Below, one piece after another: positions 9,354 through 18,224 of a stretch of 64,000 nucleotides of DNA; within the stretch, counting starts at the first letter, position 1, and each line of letters begins with the position of its first letter. The translations under genes and the position numbers were made by a program. The notes under the pieces were generated by a model that was not told where the DNA came from, ran no database searches, and worked only from the letters and a program-made list of their open reading frames with translations. Origin of the DNA: Pseudanabaena sp. ABRG5-3. Lineage in GTDB: Bacteria > Cyanobacteriota > Cyanobacteriia > Pseudanabaenales > Pseudanabaenaceae. The DNA lies in the NCBI RefSeq assembly GCF_003967015.1, contig NZ_AP017560.1:4028048-4092047 (forward strand), read 5' to 3'.

Positions 9354-10685
9354 GTGTTCGATCTATTAACCAATATTCTAATTTGGATTATTGCAATCCC
9401 AGTTTTTCTAATTCTATTTAGAGCCATACCCAAAGATTGGTTTCGCATTTTTGGATTGGTTATATTTACAGCATTAGTTGTTATTATTTTTGCCAGTTTC
9501 AGATTTGTTGAAGATCCAGTTCCCAAAATTGTTGTTGAGTTTCTCTCCTTCCCTTTTACATTAACTGGAATCATCTTACTATTACTATTTTTCAATTTTT
9601 GGTTAAGGTTAAAAGATTTAAAAATCAAAAGTGGTGACAAGGTTGATAACAAAGGCGCAGCGGATAAGGTCGCTATTGTCACTAAGGAAATATTAATCGT
9701 TCTAATTCTATTTGCAGTATCCACAAATAACGCTACTTCAGAACTATTTACTTGTTACTTAGAGCAGCAAGGTGCTAATGCAGTCGAACAGTCTTATCGC
9801 CGTCCAGTTCGTAATTTATCGGAACAGGAACTCGCAGATTTTAAGCGTGGAGTTTACGATCTCATTGTGGTGCTTGCCGAAAATCCTCCCTATGAACCTC
9901 GCCTACAGGAAGCGATCAGACTATGGAATGCGGCTAATCCACAACAAAAGCCGTATATTCTGCTGAGTGGTGGTAGACATACAACTCGTCCTGCGACAAA
10001 AGGATATCCCTGCTTGACTGCACCAGAAGCTCTCCCCACCCGCACCAAAGAAAATGTCAGAAATGAGATTGCTAGTCGCGCAGGGACACCTAATATTGGA
10101 TTGCGCTATGACCCTCGCTACGAAGGTTATTTCACTAATACCGCTAACCCTAGTGATGGTATTCCTCAAGTTGATTTAACTGAAGCTGATCAAATGTGTG
10201 ATCTCCTGACGAATTTACCGAACTTCTCAGGAATTCGTCCTTTTATAATCATTGAGCCTTCGGGTGTGACTGTGCGTAGTAGTGGAGATGAAATATCTAA
10301 ACTCATCAAATCCTTAGAGAAAAATAAATTATTACGAGAAGACGCACGCAACAGTAGAAGAATCTTACTGATTACTTCTCCAATTGAGGCAACTCGAGCA
10401 TTTTTATCTTTTAGAAACCAAGATCTTAATGCTTCTCTAACCACTGCTGGCTATCCTTCCGATAGTCATACAGACTTAGCCAAGCAATGCCCCTGGCCAA
10501 TTGGCAAACAGTTTCAGATCCAGCATCGGTATTTCCTCTTTAATGCCACATCTTTTGTGCGATCAGAACGCGCATGGACAGAAATTAAAGAGTTAATCTT
10601 TTACACACTGCGATTTTGGTTACGCCCTCCCTTAACGGATGAAGCTCCCTACTATCCTAAGCCCGCCGAAACTACCCCTAAATAA
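9354..10685 (+). CDS. Membrane protein with YdcF/ElyC-like (DUF218) domain
   Basis: A 443-aa protein. Three or four hydrophobic segments (about residues 3-22, 32-50, 60-80, 105-120) are followed by a soluble domain. That domain reads VYDLIVVLAENPPYEPRLQEAIRLW, then YILLSGGRHT, and near residue 340 RILLITSPIEATRAFLSFR. This order (VVL, R..A..L, SGG, late ITS....RA) is the pattern of the DUF218 superfamily (SanA/YdcF/ElyC), membrane proteins linked to envelope integrity. The substrate is not known. The insert of about 100 residues between SGG and the last motif is longer than usual. Start is GTG at 9354, with GGAGG at 9345-9349 at ideal spacing. It faces the RRM gene across a shared terminator. 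Confidence 0.72.
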   Translation: MFDLLTNILIWIIAIPVFLILFRAIPKDWFRIFGLVIFTALVVIIFASFRFVEDPVPKIVVEFLSFPFTLTGIILLLLFFNFWLRLKDLKIKSGDKVDNKGAADKVAIVTKEILIVLILFAVSTNNATSELFTCYLEQQGANAVEQSYRRPVRNLSEQELADFKRGVYDLIVVLAENPPYEPRLQEAIRLWNAANPQQKPYILLSGGRHTTRPATKGYPCLTAPEALPTRTKENVRNEIASRAGTPNIGLRYDPRYEGYFTNTANPSDGIPQVDLTEADQMCDLLTNLPNFSGIRPFIIIEPSGVTVRSSGDEISKLIKSLEKNKLLREDARNSRRILLITSPIEATRAFLSFRNQDLNASLTTAGYPSDSHTDLAKQCPWPIGKQFQIQHRYFLFNATSFVRSERAWTEIKELIFYTLRFWLRPPLTDEAPYYPKPAETTPK

Positions 10686-10722
10686 AAAAGCCCTTGCTAA
10701 CGCAAGGGCTTTTTTATTTATT
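10683..10722. terminator. Bidirectional terminator
   Basis: AATAAAAAAGCCCTTGC, TAAC, GCAAGGGCTTTTTTATT: a perfect stem with T runs in both directions, between the convergent genes ending at 10685 and 10728. Confidence 0.9.
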
Positions 10723-10727
10723 TAATT

Positions 10728-11243
10728 TTATTTAGCTGCGCCTTGTGCTTCTAGAAGCTGTTGCTTGAGGCGCTCAAGATCTGAAGCCCAGCGTGGGTCA
10801 GGTTGATGTGCTTCGGTCGAACCACTAGAGGAGCTAGAAGATGAAGTTCCAGTAGTTTTCTTGTTGTTACTACGTTTTTTGCGTTTAGCGGCAGCCTTAA
10901 CTGGTGAAGCAACATTACTAGCCGAAGATTCACCCTCTGACTTTACAGAGTCATCAGTTCCTTCCTCGTCAGAACCGTCTTCTCCCTTACCTTTAGTGCG
11001 AGGAAGAGCTTTTTCCAGTTTTAACACAGCACCGTTGAAGTCGTAACCATTAAATTTTTCAATGACTGTATCGGCAACTTCATCAGACCCGACTGTCACA
11101 AACCCAAAACCACGGCATTTGCCAGTTTTGCGATCAGTTATAACTTTCAAAGATACTGAATCACCTGATTCATTGAAAATTTTTTCTAGAGCTTGGCGAT
11201 CTAATTCTGCTGGCAGGTTGCCAACATAAAGGCGGATGGACAT
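10728..11243 (-). CDS. RRM-type RNA-binding protein with Ser-rich tail
   Basis: A 171-aa protein. Residues 1-80 form one RNA recognition motif with RNP2 (IRLYVGNLP) and RNP1 (KCRGFGFVTV). The remaining half is low complexity: an acidic Glu/Asp/Ser stretch, a Lys/Arg patch (AAKRKKRSNNKK) and a poly-Ser run. Cyanobacterial Rbp proteins of this type bind RNA in the cytoplasm, and several are cold- or stress-induced. The tail is longer than in the usual Rbp of about 100 residues. A 368-base non-coding region lies upstream, which fits a long 5' leader, though I see no defined element in it. Confidence 0.9.
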   Translation of the reverse strand: MSIRLYVGNLPAELDRQALEKIFNESGDSVSLKVITDRKTGKCRGFGFVTVGSDEVADTVIEKFNGYDFNGAVLKLEKALPRTKGKGEDGSDEEGTDDSVKSEGESSASNVASPVKAAAKRKKRSNNKKTTGTSSSSSSSGSTEAHQPDPRWASDLERLKQQLLEAQGAAK

Positions 11244-11611
11244 GATAATAGAAAACCTCTACGCTATGAAATCTTCAGCAGGTGACTAGAGCAGCCGCTA
11301 CAAAAAACTTGTTTAAAAAACTTGTTTGCTACTTGCTAGCTTAAATTGGAGCTATTGATTACGTGCTACCTGCGATCAATTTAATGTTGAACATGGCACT
11401 CTTGCGCCATGTAACAACATAACATACAAAATGCTCATCTTCCAAACGAAATGTAATGAAAGTATCAAAACTTGATCAACTTCAACTTTGACTTTGCCTA
11501 TGTTCGGCACACCTTTTTTCTAGATATAAGCCAGCCTATAGGCGCTAGAATTGAAAACGAACAAATTGCTGTATTGCTTGCCTGATATCTAATTGAGGCT
11601 AGTGAAAAGAA
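11244..11611. other. Long leader/intergenic region upstream of the RRM gene
   Basis: No open frame is supported. A short direct repeat (AAAACTTGTTT twice near 11301-11330) and a small hairpin CATGGC/GCCATG (about 11393-11412) are visible. The region probably contains the promoter and a long 5' UTR of the RRM gene and the 3' end of nothing else. Confidence 0.5.
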
Positions 11612-12238
11612 TTAAAGGCGTAACTCTTTACGTCCATTTTGAACAATTTTGATCATGTCAATTAGTTGAGATTCAAGATTGCCTAGGACGCGATCGCTAT
11701 ATTCATCTGCCCCACGCTGCATGTCTTGGACTTCACTAGTCACACGCTGATGGAGGCTATCGAGGTCTTTTTGGGCTTGACGACGCATTTGGTTAACCTC
11801 ATTGAGGGTTTGCGATCGCATTTGCTCGCATTCCTCTTGGATTTCGCGGCGGATTTGATTTGCCTCTTGCTCAGCTTGGCGAATAATCAATGATTCTTCG
11901 AGGAGTTGACTAGCGCGTAACTCAGCAGACTTGATCAAATCTTCGGCATATTGTTGTGCTTCAGCGATTAAATCTTGTTTGTAGAGAAGGATCTCTTCTG
12001 CCTTAGCGATCGACTCAGGGACTGATAATCTGACGCGATCAATCTGCTGACATAACTTTTCTTCATCGATAACCGTATGACCCATCACACGGGGACCGCT
12101 TTCTAGCACCATTTCTTCAAGATGGTCTAACTCTTTGTGCAAACTCATATAGTAATCAGCTCTCTGTACAGGTGCGATCGAGCCGTTGTAATTACCATTA
12201 TTAGATTTGGTACTAGCAGTTGAATTTTCTGTCAGCAT
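11612..12238 (-). CDS. DivIVA/Cdv3-like coiled-coil protein
   Basis: A 208-aa protein, almost entirely helical from residue 35 on. A short N-terminal block (MSLHKELDHLEEMVLESGPRVMGHTVIDEEKL) is followed by a coiled coil of about 150 residues rich in Glu, Gln and Arg (IRREIQEECEQMRSQTLNEVNQMRRQAQKDL). Cyanobacterial proteins of this build are annotated as DivIVA-like; Cdv3 of Synechococcus is needed for normal cell division. They are sometimes mislabelled as ATP synthase subunit b, but no membrane anchor is present here. A role in septum placement or cell shape is an inference from similarity of layout. It stands alone upstream of the RRM gene. Confidence 0.65.
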   Translation of the reverse strand: MLTENSTASTKSNNGNYNGSIAPVQRADYYMSLHKELDHLEEMVLESGPRVMGHTVIDEEKLCQQIDRVRLSVPESIAKAEEILLYKQDLIAEAQQYAEDLIKSAELRASQLLEESLIIRQAEQEANQIRREIQEECEQMRSQTLNEVNQMRRQAQKDLDSLHQRVTSEVQDMQRGADEYSDRVLGNLESQLIDMIKIVQNGRKELRL

Positions 12239-12381
12239 CGGATTTAGTTAAGGGAAAGTTCAATGCTTCGACATTCTAAGGATATAAATCAATCTAGCGT
12301 GGTTCGCTAGCAGACAAACTTAGAAAGTTTAATGAACATTGTAAATGAATTTTTGTGAAAGCCGCCACTGAATGCAGTTTT

Positions 12382-12414
12382 TTTAATGAGATGGGCAACG
12401 CCCATCTCATTAAA
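12382..12414 (-). terminator. Palindromic terminator of hemL
   Basis: TTTAATGAGATGGGC, AAC, and the exact inverse, seven bases after the hemL stop. It has the GC-NNN-GC core of the palindrome family. Confidence 0.75.
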
Positions 12415-12420
12415 TCAAGT

Positions 12421-13731
12421 CTAGGCAGGGATTTGTGATAATACAGCACGAGCTGCGGCTAGGGTTGCCTCAATATCAGCATCAGTATGGGCAAGGGATG
12501 TAAAACCAGCCTCAAACTGTGATGGAGCGAGGTAAACACCATGCTCTAACATGGCGCGATGGAATTTAGCAAACTTGGCAGTATCGCTAGTTTTGGCATC
12601 TTCGTAGCTATATACCTTTTGATTGGTAAAGAACATACAGAACATCGCACCAACAATGTTACCCGTAGCAGCATGTCCAGTTTCATGGGCGATCGCTAAC
12701 ATGCCATCGGCAAGCTTTTTCGTGATCTGCTCAAGGTATTCGTAGGAGCCAGCACGCTTGAGGATTTCCATAGTCTTGATACCTGCGGTCATCGCCAAGG
12801 GATTTCCCGATAATGTACCTGCCTGATACATGGGACCCGCAGGAGCAACTAGGGACATAATCTCTTTGCGACCACCATATGCGCCTACAGGTAAGCCGCC
12901 GCCAATGACTTTGCCCATTGTGGTCAAGTCGGGCGTAATGCCAAAACGAGCCTGTGCACCGCCATAGGACAGACGGAAACCTGTCATTACTTCATCAAAT
13001 ACTAACAATGCCCCATTGGCATGACAGAGATCCTTTAAGCCTTGTAAGAAACCATCCTTAGGGACGATACATCCCGCATTACCGACTACTGGCTCGATGA
13101 TCACACCAGAAATTTGATCGGGATTTTCGGCAAATAACTGCTTGACGGCTTCGAGGTCGTTATAAGGAGCCGTGAGAGTATTCGCAGTTGTAGACTTGGG
13201 TACACCGGGGGAATCGGGTAAGCCGAGGGTCGCGACACCTGAACCTGCCTTAACGAGGAACATATCAGCGTGACCGTGATAGCAGCCTTCAAACTTGATG
13301 ATTTTGTCACGCCCTGTAAAGGCTCTCATCAAGCGCAATACGGACATACAGGCTTCAGTACCAGAGTTGACAAAGCGTACCATTTCCACACTAGGTACAG
13401 CTTCGATTACCATTTCGGCGAGGGTATTTTCGAGGACGCAGGGCGCACCAAAGCTTGTGCCTTTTTCTAATGCTTTATGTAGGGCTTCAATGACTTCGGG
13501 GTGTGAATGTCCAACGATCGCAGGGCCCCATGAGCCAACGTAGTCAATATACTTATTGCCGTCGATGTCCCATGCGTATGCACCATTGACGCGATCGAAG
13601 ACGATGGGTTCACCACCAACGGATTTAAAGGCTCGGACGGGGGAACTCACACCACCAGGCATTAGTTCTTTAGCTTTGGCAAAAATTTCTTGAGATGCCG
13701 TTGTTTTAAAAGTAGATAAATTCGCAGTCAT
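12421..13731 (-). CDS. hemL: Glutamate-1-semialdehyde 2,1-aminomutase
   Basis: A 436-aa PLP enzyme that makes 5-aminolevulinate from glutamate-1-semialdehyde, the first committed metabolite of heme and chlorophyll synthesis. The N-terminus [23 protein letters not shown] is typical. The PLP pocket has [33 protein letters not shown] and the Schiff-base lysine in [18 protein letters not shown] near residue 272. Length matches the family. It is monocistronic here, with its own palindromic terminator. Confidence 0.97.
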   Translation of the reverse strand: MTANLSTFKTTASQEIFAKAKELMPGGVSSPVRAFKSVGGEPIVFDRVNGAYAWDIDGNKYIDYVGSWGPAIVGHSHPEVIEALHKALEKGTSFGAPCVLENTLAEMVIEAVPSVEMVRFVNSGTEACMSVLRLMRAFTGRDKIIKFEGCYHGHADMFLVKAGSGVATLGLPDSPGVPKSTTANTLTAPYNDLEAVKQLFAENPDQISGVIIEPVVGNAGCIVPKDGFLQGLKDLCHANGALLVFDEVMTGFRLSYGGAQARFGITPDLTTMGKVIGGGLPVGAYGGRKEIMSLVAPAGPMYQAGTLSGNPLAMTAGIKTMEILKRAGSYEYLEQITKKLADGMLAIAHETGHAATGNIVGAMFCMFFTNQKVYSYEDAKTSDTAKFAKFHRAMLEHGVYLAPSQFEAGFTSLAHTDADIEATLAAARAVLSQIPA

Positions 13732-14102
13732 TTTTTAACGAAGATTTTTTTAGATTTTGTAACTCTTTCCAACCTCAATTTAACTTAGCAACGATGCAAG
13801 CGTCACGCAAATAGCACATAAAGTTGCAACTGTTTTTGCGTAGTGGGAAATCACTCAGAATGATATTTAAACGAAAAAATAGTAATTTATGGGCGAATTC
13901 AAATGTATAGTTCGCAACAATACTTAAAATTTTTGCATTTCTGAAAAAGCATTCAACGTTTCGTATATGATACGAATAGATAGGGGTGAATCGTGTTAAC
14001 GAGATTTATAAAGTTCATATTCTTCATAAACCTGCAAAGGTATCCGTTAACATATAAATAAGCACCTATCGAAGCTTAAATTACTAAGAATTGTTCGATC
14101 CA
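13732..14102. other. Divergent promoter region, hemL / response regulator
   Basis: About 370 bases without a gene. It has a small inverted repeat, TTCGTATATGATACGAA (about 13961-13977), and two GTTAAC sites (about 13994 and 14047) that could be regulator-binding sites for the response-regulator gene. These are only candidates. Confidence 0.4.
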
Positions 14103-14780
14103 ATGAGAATTCTCCTTGTAGAAGATGATGCTAATTTAGCTGACACTTTAGCCGAAGTGTTAACAGGTCAGCATTGTGTTGTGGATATTGCTAGAGATGG
14201 GGAAGAAGGCTGGGAGAAATCTCAAGCTGATGATTACAACCTCATCTTGCTAGATGTCATGTTGCCAAAACTAGATGGCATTAACCTATGTCGTCGTTTA
14301 CGGGCTCATGGCAATAATGTGCCGATTTTGATGGTCACAGCTCTTGATATGAGTTCTGACAAAGTTCAGGGTCTGGATGCTGGTGCTGACGACTATCTCG
14401 TTAAGCCCATTGATCCACCTGAGTTGATGGCTCGTATCCGGGCCTTGTCGCGCCGCGCTCAGATTGCAGAACCCACTGTTTTGCGTTGGGGGGAACTACA
14501 ACTCGATCCTGGTATGCACGAGGTTTCCTACACAGGACAATCTGTGCATTTGACTCCCAAGGAGTACAACATCCTTGAGTTGTTGCTCCACCACGGTCGT
14601 CAGGTATTGAAGCGGATTACCATTGTCGAGCATGTTTGGTCGCTAACTGATCCACCTAGAGAAGATACGATCAACGCTACGATTAAGAGTCTGCGGAATA
14701 AGTTGAAGGGTGCAGGTGCGCCTCACAACTTGATCGAGACAATTCATGGTGTTGGCTATCGCTTAAGTCAACTTTCATAA
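14103..14780 (+). CDS. OmpR/PhoB-family response regulator
   Basis: About 225 aa. The receiver domain starts RILLVEDDANLADTL (acidic pocket), has the phosphoacceptor Asp in LILLDVMLPKLDG near residue 51 and the conserved Lys in DDYLVKPI. Residues 130-225 are a winged-helix DNA-binding domain (LTPKEYNILELLLHHGRQV, then TINATIKSLRNKLKGAG and GVGYRLS). ATG 14103 begins MRILLVEDD and is preferred over an in-frame TTG at 14091, although no strong ribosome site was found for either. No histidine kinase is adjacent. The target genes are unknown. It resembles the RppA-type regulators of cyanobacteria, but I do not assign a name. Confidence 0.92.
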   Translation: MRILLVEDDANLADTLAEVLTGQHCVVDIARDGEEGWEKSQADDYNLILLDVMLPKLDGINLCRRLRAHGNNVPILMVTALDMSSDKVQGLDAGADDYLVKPIDPPELMARIRALSRRAQIAEPTVLRWGELQLDPGMHEVSYTGQSVHLTPKEYNILELLLHHGRQVLKRITIVEHVWSLTDPPREDTINATIKSLRNKLKGAGAPHNLIETIHGVGYRLSQLS

Positions 14781-14820
14781 AAAAAGGGAGTGCAATGCAC
14801 TCCCTTTTTTTATGAAAGTT
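14770..14820. terminator. Long palindromic terminator
   Basis: AACTTTCATAAAAAAAGGG to GTGCA and its exact inverse around a single A. The left arm includes the end of the response-regulator gene. It would act in both directions. Confidence 0.85.
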
Positions 14821-14851
14821 TGATACGAGAAGCATGCTTCTCGTATCAAAC
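14818..14851. repeat. Perfect 34-bp palindrome without loop
   Basis: GTTTGATACGAGAAGCA/TGCTTCTCGTATCAAAC. It overlaps the preceding terminator by three bases and the 3' end of the NarM-like gene. Confidence 0.85.
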
Positions 14852-15298
14852 TAAGTCAAATTCTTTTAATGCAGGTAAAAAATTACTGTTTTCGTGATCG
14901 GAGGTGCTGAGCTTAATCAGGGCAAATCTTTGTAGGGGCGTGAGTTTTTGCCATTGCGATAGGGCGATCGCTACTTTTAATTCCTCTGCGTGGTGCAAAA
15001 CGCTACTCGGAATAAATTCACTTTGCGACCATGCAGGATTTTCTTCAATAGGTAAATCGCTAGGATATATCTGGAAATATTGACAAACTAGTGATCGCAA
15101 ATTGTCACGATAGTTTTGAATTTCTGCTTGGGTGTTGCAGGGAAGATCAATTAGTTTTTGGCGATCACCTGTTGAAAAACTGAGCCAATGCTGAAGTTTT
15201 AGTTTGATGCCACAGGTATCGAGTTTATAGCGTACTTGCATCGGGATACATCGCAAGGAGTCTACAAATTCGGCTTCAAACTGAAAAAATTGGAGCAT
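14846..15298 (-). CDS. narM: Nitrate reductase-associated protein (NarM type)
   Basis: A 150-aa soluble protein beginning LQFFQFEAEFVDSLRCIPMQVRYKLDTCGIKLKL, which is the hallmark N-terminal block of the cyanobacterial nitrate reductase-associated family (Nitr_red_assoc). The later LIDLPC and the tryptophan-containing segment ENPAWSQ also fit. In cyanobacteria such proteins are needed for activity of the ferredoxin-dependent nitrate reductase NarB, perhaps in cofactor assembly or electron transfer. narB and nitrate transport genes are not in this window, so it stands alone. Its stop codon lies inside the 34-bp palindrome at 14818-14851. Confidence 0.78.
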   Translation of the reverse strand: MLQFFQFEAEFVDSLRCIPMQVRYKLDTCGIKLKLQHWLSFSTGDRQKLIDLPCNTQAEIQNYRDNLRSLVCQYFQIYPSDLPIEENPAWSQSEFIPSSVLHHAEELKVAIALSQWQKLTPLQRFALIKLSTSDHENSNFLPALKEFDLV

Positions 15299-15323
15299 AG
15301 GTTAGATATATTGATCTAATTGG

Positions 15324-15352
15324 TTCTCCATATTGTCGCAATTCTTGGGCAA
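15324..15352 (-). pseudogene. Short TPR-gene remnant
   Basis: Read on the minus strand it encodes IAQELRQYGE, matching the VAQELREYGE core of the TPR repeats at 19381-19800, with nearly identical DNA. It forms part of an inverted repeat TTGGTTCTCCATATTG/CAATATGGAGAACCAA (15320-15365). It is too short to be functional. Confidence 0.55.
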
Positions 15353-15481
15353 TATGGAGAACCAAAGATGGTTACAGCTATTACAGCGTATGGGCTATTG
15401 GTAGCTGAGGTAGCGAGATGACACCAGCTACCAGTAGAAGCTTGCCCCTTACGCCTTCACCAACCATTTAGAATTGCCATA

Positions 15482-15823
15482 TCACTTGTCAGCATGAACA
15501 CCCAATAGCAACGTTTTGGGATCACCCTTAGCTTTGTAGGTGGCATAAAGTATATAGGGGCATCCAAACATAAAGCCCAAAGACGTAAACATCAAACCGA
15601 ATAAAAATCCTTTAGCCGTAAATCCCTCACGCCATATCACCCAAATCAAGAATAGGCACAGAGCAATTAAAAGATCTGTATTGAACTGCGATCGCCAGTC
15701 AAGCTTTAGGAGATCGCCAAAGTAGACGGCTGGCCAGTTGATTCCCATTGTGACGATGACATAAATTGATACAGCATAAATAAGCAATGTAGAAATAGAT
15801 AGAAAGCTTCGTAGGAATGTCAT
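15482..15823 (-). CDS. Small integral membrane protein, unknown function
   Basis: About 113 aa from ATG 15823 (MTFLRSFLS). The frame is open further upstream, but the extra residues look non-coding and would overlap the divergent regulator's leader. Three hydrophobic segments are visible (about residues 5-25, 42-62, 66-90), with a conserved-looking loop NTDLLIALCLFLIWVIWREG between the first and third. This resembles small DUF1475/DUF2834-like membrane proteins, but I cannot assign a family with certainty. It is transcribed divergently from an XRE/MmyB regulator 126 bases away, which may control it. Confidence 0.7.
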   Translation of the reverse strand: MTFLRSFLSISTLLIYAVSIYVIVTMGINWPAVYFGDLLKLDWRSQFNTDLLIALCLFLIWVIWREGFTAKGFLFGLMFTSLGFMFGCPYILYATYKAKGDPKTLLLGVHADK

Positions 15824-15949
15824 GTTACTGCTCCTGTGAGCCAAATGGAAGAATGGCTTCACGTGGTGATTGCCAGTATCATGCCAAAGGGAGATAATCA
15901 AAGCAATTACCTCACAGGTAATCAAACTCATTTTCTTGAGGGTTTTGTC

Positions 15950-16777
15950 ATGCAGCAACAGCATCTTAAGCAACAGCCAACAACCTTTGGCGCACTCCTA
16001 AAACAATGGCGTGATCGCCGTAGCTTCAGTCAGCTTGAACTAGCTCTAAACAGTCAAGTCTCCCAACGTCACATCAGTTTTCTAGAATCGGGACGTGCAA
16101 AACCTAGTCAGGAGATGATTTTGCAATTAGCAACCGTTTTAGAAATTCCTTTTAGAGACCAGAATTTAATGCTGAGTGCGGCGGGATTTGCCCCTATTCA
16201 TACCGAAACCGATCTGTCAGATCCTGAAATGGCATCGGTTTGTAAGGCGATCAACTTTATGCTGAGCCAGCAAGAACCCTATCCAGCGATCGTCATCGAT
16301 CGCTACTGGAATTTACTCTTAGCAAATCAAGGGGCTAACCGCTTCCTGAACATATTCATCGATCCTGAGAAGTTGCAAAATTTATTTTGCATTAATGGGA
16401 AAATCAATTTGATGCGATTTACATTCGATCCACAAGGGCTACGTCCATTTATAGTGAATTGGGAGGAGTTGGCTGGACATTTACTGCAACGAGTATATCG
16501 TGAGGCGAATTCATCAATTGAGAGTGAACAATCGGCTCTGTTGTTTGATGAGCTAATGCGTTATCCTGATGCTGCCGAACTTTGGAAAACTTCAACTAAA
16601 TCGCCACAAAACGACTTGATTTTGACAACTCACTTCAAGCGAAATGAGTTGGATCTGCGCTTTTTCTCAACGATCGCAACGCTCGGCACTCCCTATGACA
16701 TCACGCTTCAGGAGATCAGGGTTGAGTGTCTATTCCCCGCCGATGATGAGACTGAACACAACTGGAGTCTTGTCTAA
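15950..16777 (+). CDS. XRE-family regulator with MmyB-like ligand domain
   Basis: About 275 aa from ATG 15950 (MQQQHLKQQ). An N-terminal helix-turn-helix (residues about 12-70: LLKQWRDRRSFSQLELALNSQVSQRHISFLESGRAKPS) is followed by a domain that starts YPAIVIDRYWNLLLANQGANRFL. This is the pattern of the MmyB-like ligand-binding domain, a PAS-like fold that in related proteins may bind fatty acids. It is a DNA-binding transcription factor. The divergent small membrane protein at 15482-15823 is a likely target. The upstream in-frame extension to 15836 is less likely, since it would leave almost no promoter space. Confidence 0.88.
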   Translation: MQQQHLKQQPTTFGALLKQWRDRRSFSQLELALNSQVSQRHISFLESGRAKPSQEMILQLATVLEIPFRDQNLMLSAAGFAPIHTETDLSDPEMASVCKAINFMLSQQEPYPAIVIDRYWNLLLANQGANRFLNIFIDPEKLQNLFCINGKINLMRFTFDPQGLRPFIVNWEELAGHLLQRVYREANSSIESEQSALLFDELMRYPDAAELWKTSTKSPQNDLILTTHFKRNELDLRFFSTIATLGTPYDITLQEIRVECLFPADDETEHNWSLV

Positions 16778-16782
16778 ATTGA

Positions 16783-16837
16783 TTGCCAAATTCGATATAG
16801 ATTGCGATCGCCTGTCGATAGTTTTGCCACCCTTCTC
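16783..16837 (-). pseudogene. TPR-gene remnant
   Basis: On the minus strand this reads EGWQNYRQAIAIYIEFGN, a clear match to the TPR unit EARQNYQQALAIKIEFGD of 19135-19800. No start or stop belongs to it. It lies immediately after the XRE gene stop and just beyond the DUF5615 pseudogene. Confidence 0.65.
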
Positions 16838-16856
16838 GAAAATTACATAAAGATAG

Positions 16857-17449
<593 letters not shown>

Positions 17450-17473
17450 TTACTCGGTTTTACAAGGTTTGTT

Positions 17474-17618
17474 GATCTAGTTTTGGCTTAGTGCTGTGTT
17501 GGGATCGATCGATCGCTTGACGAGGTTAATTTTAGATTCTCGAAAGGTTTTTTGTGTCATGTCTATGAGCAGCTAAACACTTGAATTTATTATATTTCAG
17601 CTAAATCACATCAAAAAG
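17474..17618 (-). repeat. Duplicated promoter/leader segment, copy 1
   Basis: Nearly identical to 18565-18709, with a constant offset of 1091 bases and no gaps. On the minus strand it holds TATAAT (about 17590-17595), then an ATG at 17560 opening a frame MTQKTFRESKINLVK that ends with TAG (17477-17479) after 27 codons. It ends about 30 bases before the DUF433 start at 17443. The four base differences inside the reading frame are all non-synonymous, which favours a regulatory rather than a coding role. Confidence 0.85.
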
Positions 17619-17668
17619 GATCGTAATTGTGTAGGGTTTAGCGAGATCGCAATGTTCGCTGTCGTAGT

Positions 17669-17869
17669 TTATTTCGCTCCATTAGTAAAAGCAAATACGG
17701 CTCTGAGTGAATTTTGGTTTAGGGTGGGATAGTTCTCAAATATTTGTTGTTCTGTCCAACCTGCGGACAATAAGCCCAAAATAAATTCGACGGAAAGCCT
17801 TGTGCCTTTGATGACTGGCTTGCCGACTAATATATCGGGATCGGAGTGGATATAGGTTTCCCAGTTCAT
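17669..17869 (-). CDS. Second DUF433 protein, orphan
   Basis: A 66-aa DUF433 protein: YIHSDPDILVGKPVIKGTRLSVEFILGLLSAGWTEQQIFENYPTLNQNSLRAVFAF. GGGAG lies 5-10 bases before the ATG at 17869. The place where a DUF5615 toxin would start (overlapping the stop) encodes only about 14 codons, so the partner is missing and the duplicated leader segment begins soon after. It could be a solitary antitoxin or regulator that neutralises related toxins encoded elsewhere. That is inference. Confidence 0.82.
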   Translation of the reverse strand: MNWETYIHSDPDILVGKPVIKGTRLSVEFILGLLSAGWTEQQIFENYPTLNQNSLRAVFAFTNGAK

Positions 17870-17975
17870 GTAATCGCTCCCTAAGTGCTAATTTGATTCT
17901 AACGCTTGTATGTTCGGGCTTGGGAGTGGAGATCGTTAATCTCTCCAGAAAAATCGCGATCTAAAAACTTTTTAA

Positions 17976-18224
17976 CTAACTTGCTAGGGCAAGAGTACGC
18001 ACGCTAAAGATTTGGTTAGATTGTAATGGAATAACCCAAGACTTAGGAATAGCCACAACATGAATGGACTCACCCAATGCGTTGAATACTTCCAAAATAC
18101 AACCTTCTTCTTGATTGTGAGGATGCGGTACAAAGTCGATTAGTGTGGCGATATCGCCTTTTTTTAGTTGATATTCTGGCAGATCGTGGTTTAGATAAAC
18201 TTGTTGATATAGTTCGAGATTCAT
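17976..18224 (-). CDS. DUF4926 domain protein
   Basis: An 82-aa protein from ATG 18222-18224, overlapping the stop of the DUF6883 gene by four bases (ATGA). The sequence LYQQVYLNHDLPEYQLKKGDIATLIDFVPHPHNQEEGCILEVFNALGESIHVVAIP fits DUF4926, a small SH3-like beta protein. In cyanobacteria this family sits next to DUF6883, and the two look like a two-gene module. A longer in-frame extension to 18293 would lie inside the preceding gene and is rejected. The biochemical role is unknown; a toxin-antitoxin function is plausible but unproven. Confidence 0.82.
   Translation of the reverse strand: MNLELYQQVYLNHDLPEYQLKKGDIATLIDFVPHPHNQEEGCILEVFNALGESIHVVAIPKSWVIPLQSNQIFSVRTLALAS

Noticed and set aside
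9284-9724. A 146-codon minus-strand frame opposite the DUF218 gene
   Set aside because: It is antisense to the membrane-helix part of a well-supported gene, and its composition (Ile/Asn/Thr) is what antisense of hydrophobic codons gives.
12380-12420. Reading the hairpins after genes as riboswitches
   Set aside because: They are simple two-arm palindromes at 3' ends, with no conserved multi-helix core and no position upstream of a metabolic gene.
17477-17560. Treating the 27-codon frame before DUF433 as a real small gene
   Set aside because: Compared with its duplicate, all differences change amino acids and it ends early by a nonsense codon. It is better read as part of a regulatory repeat.
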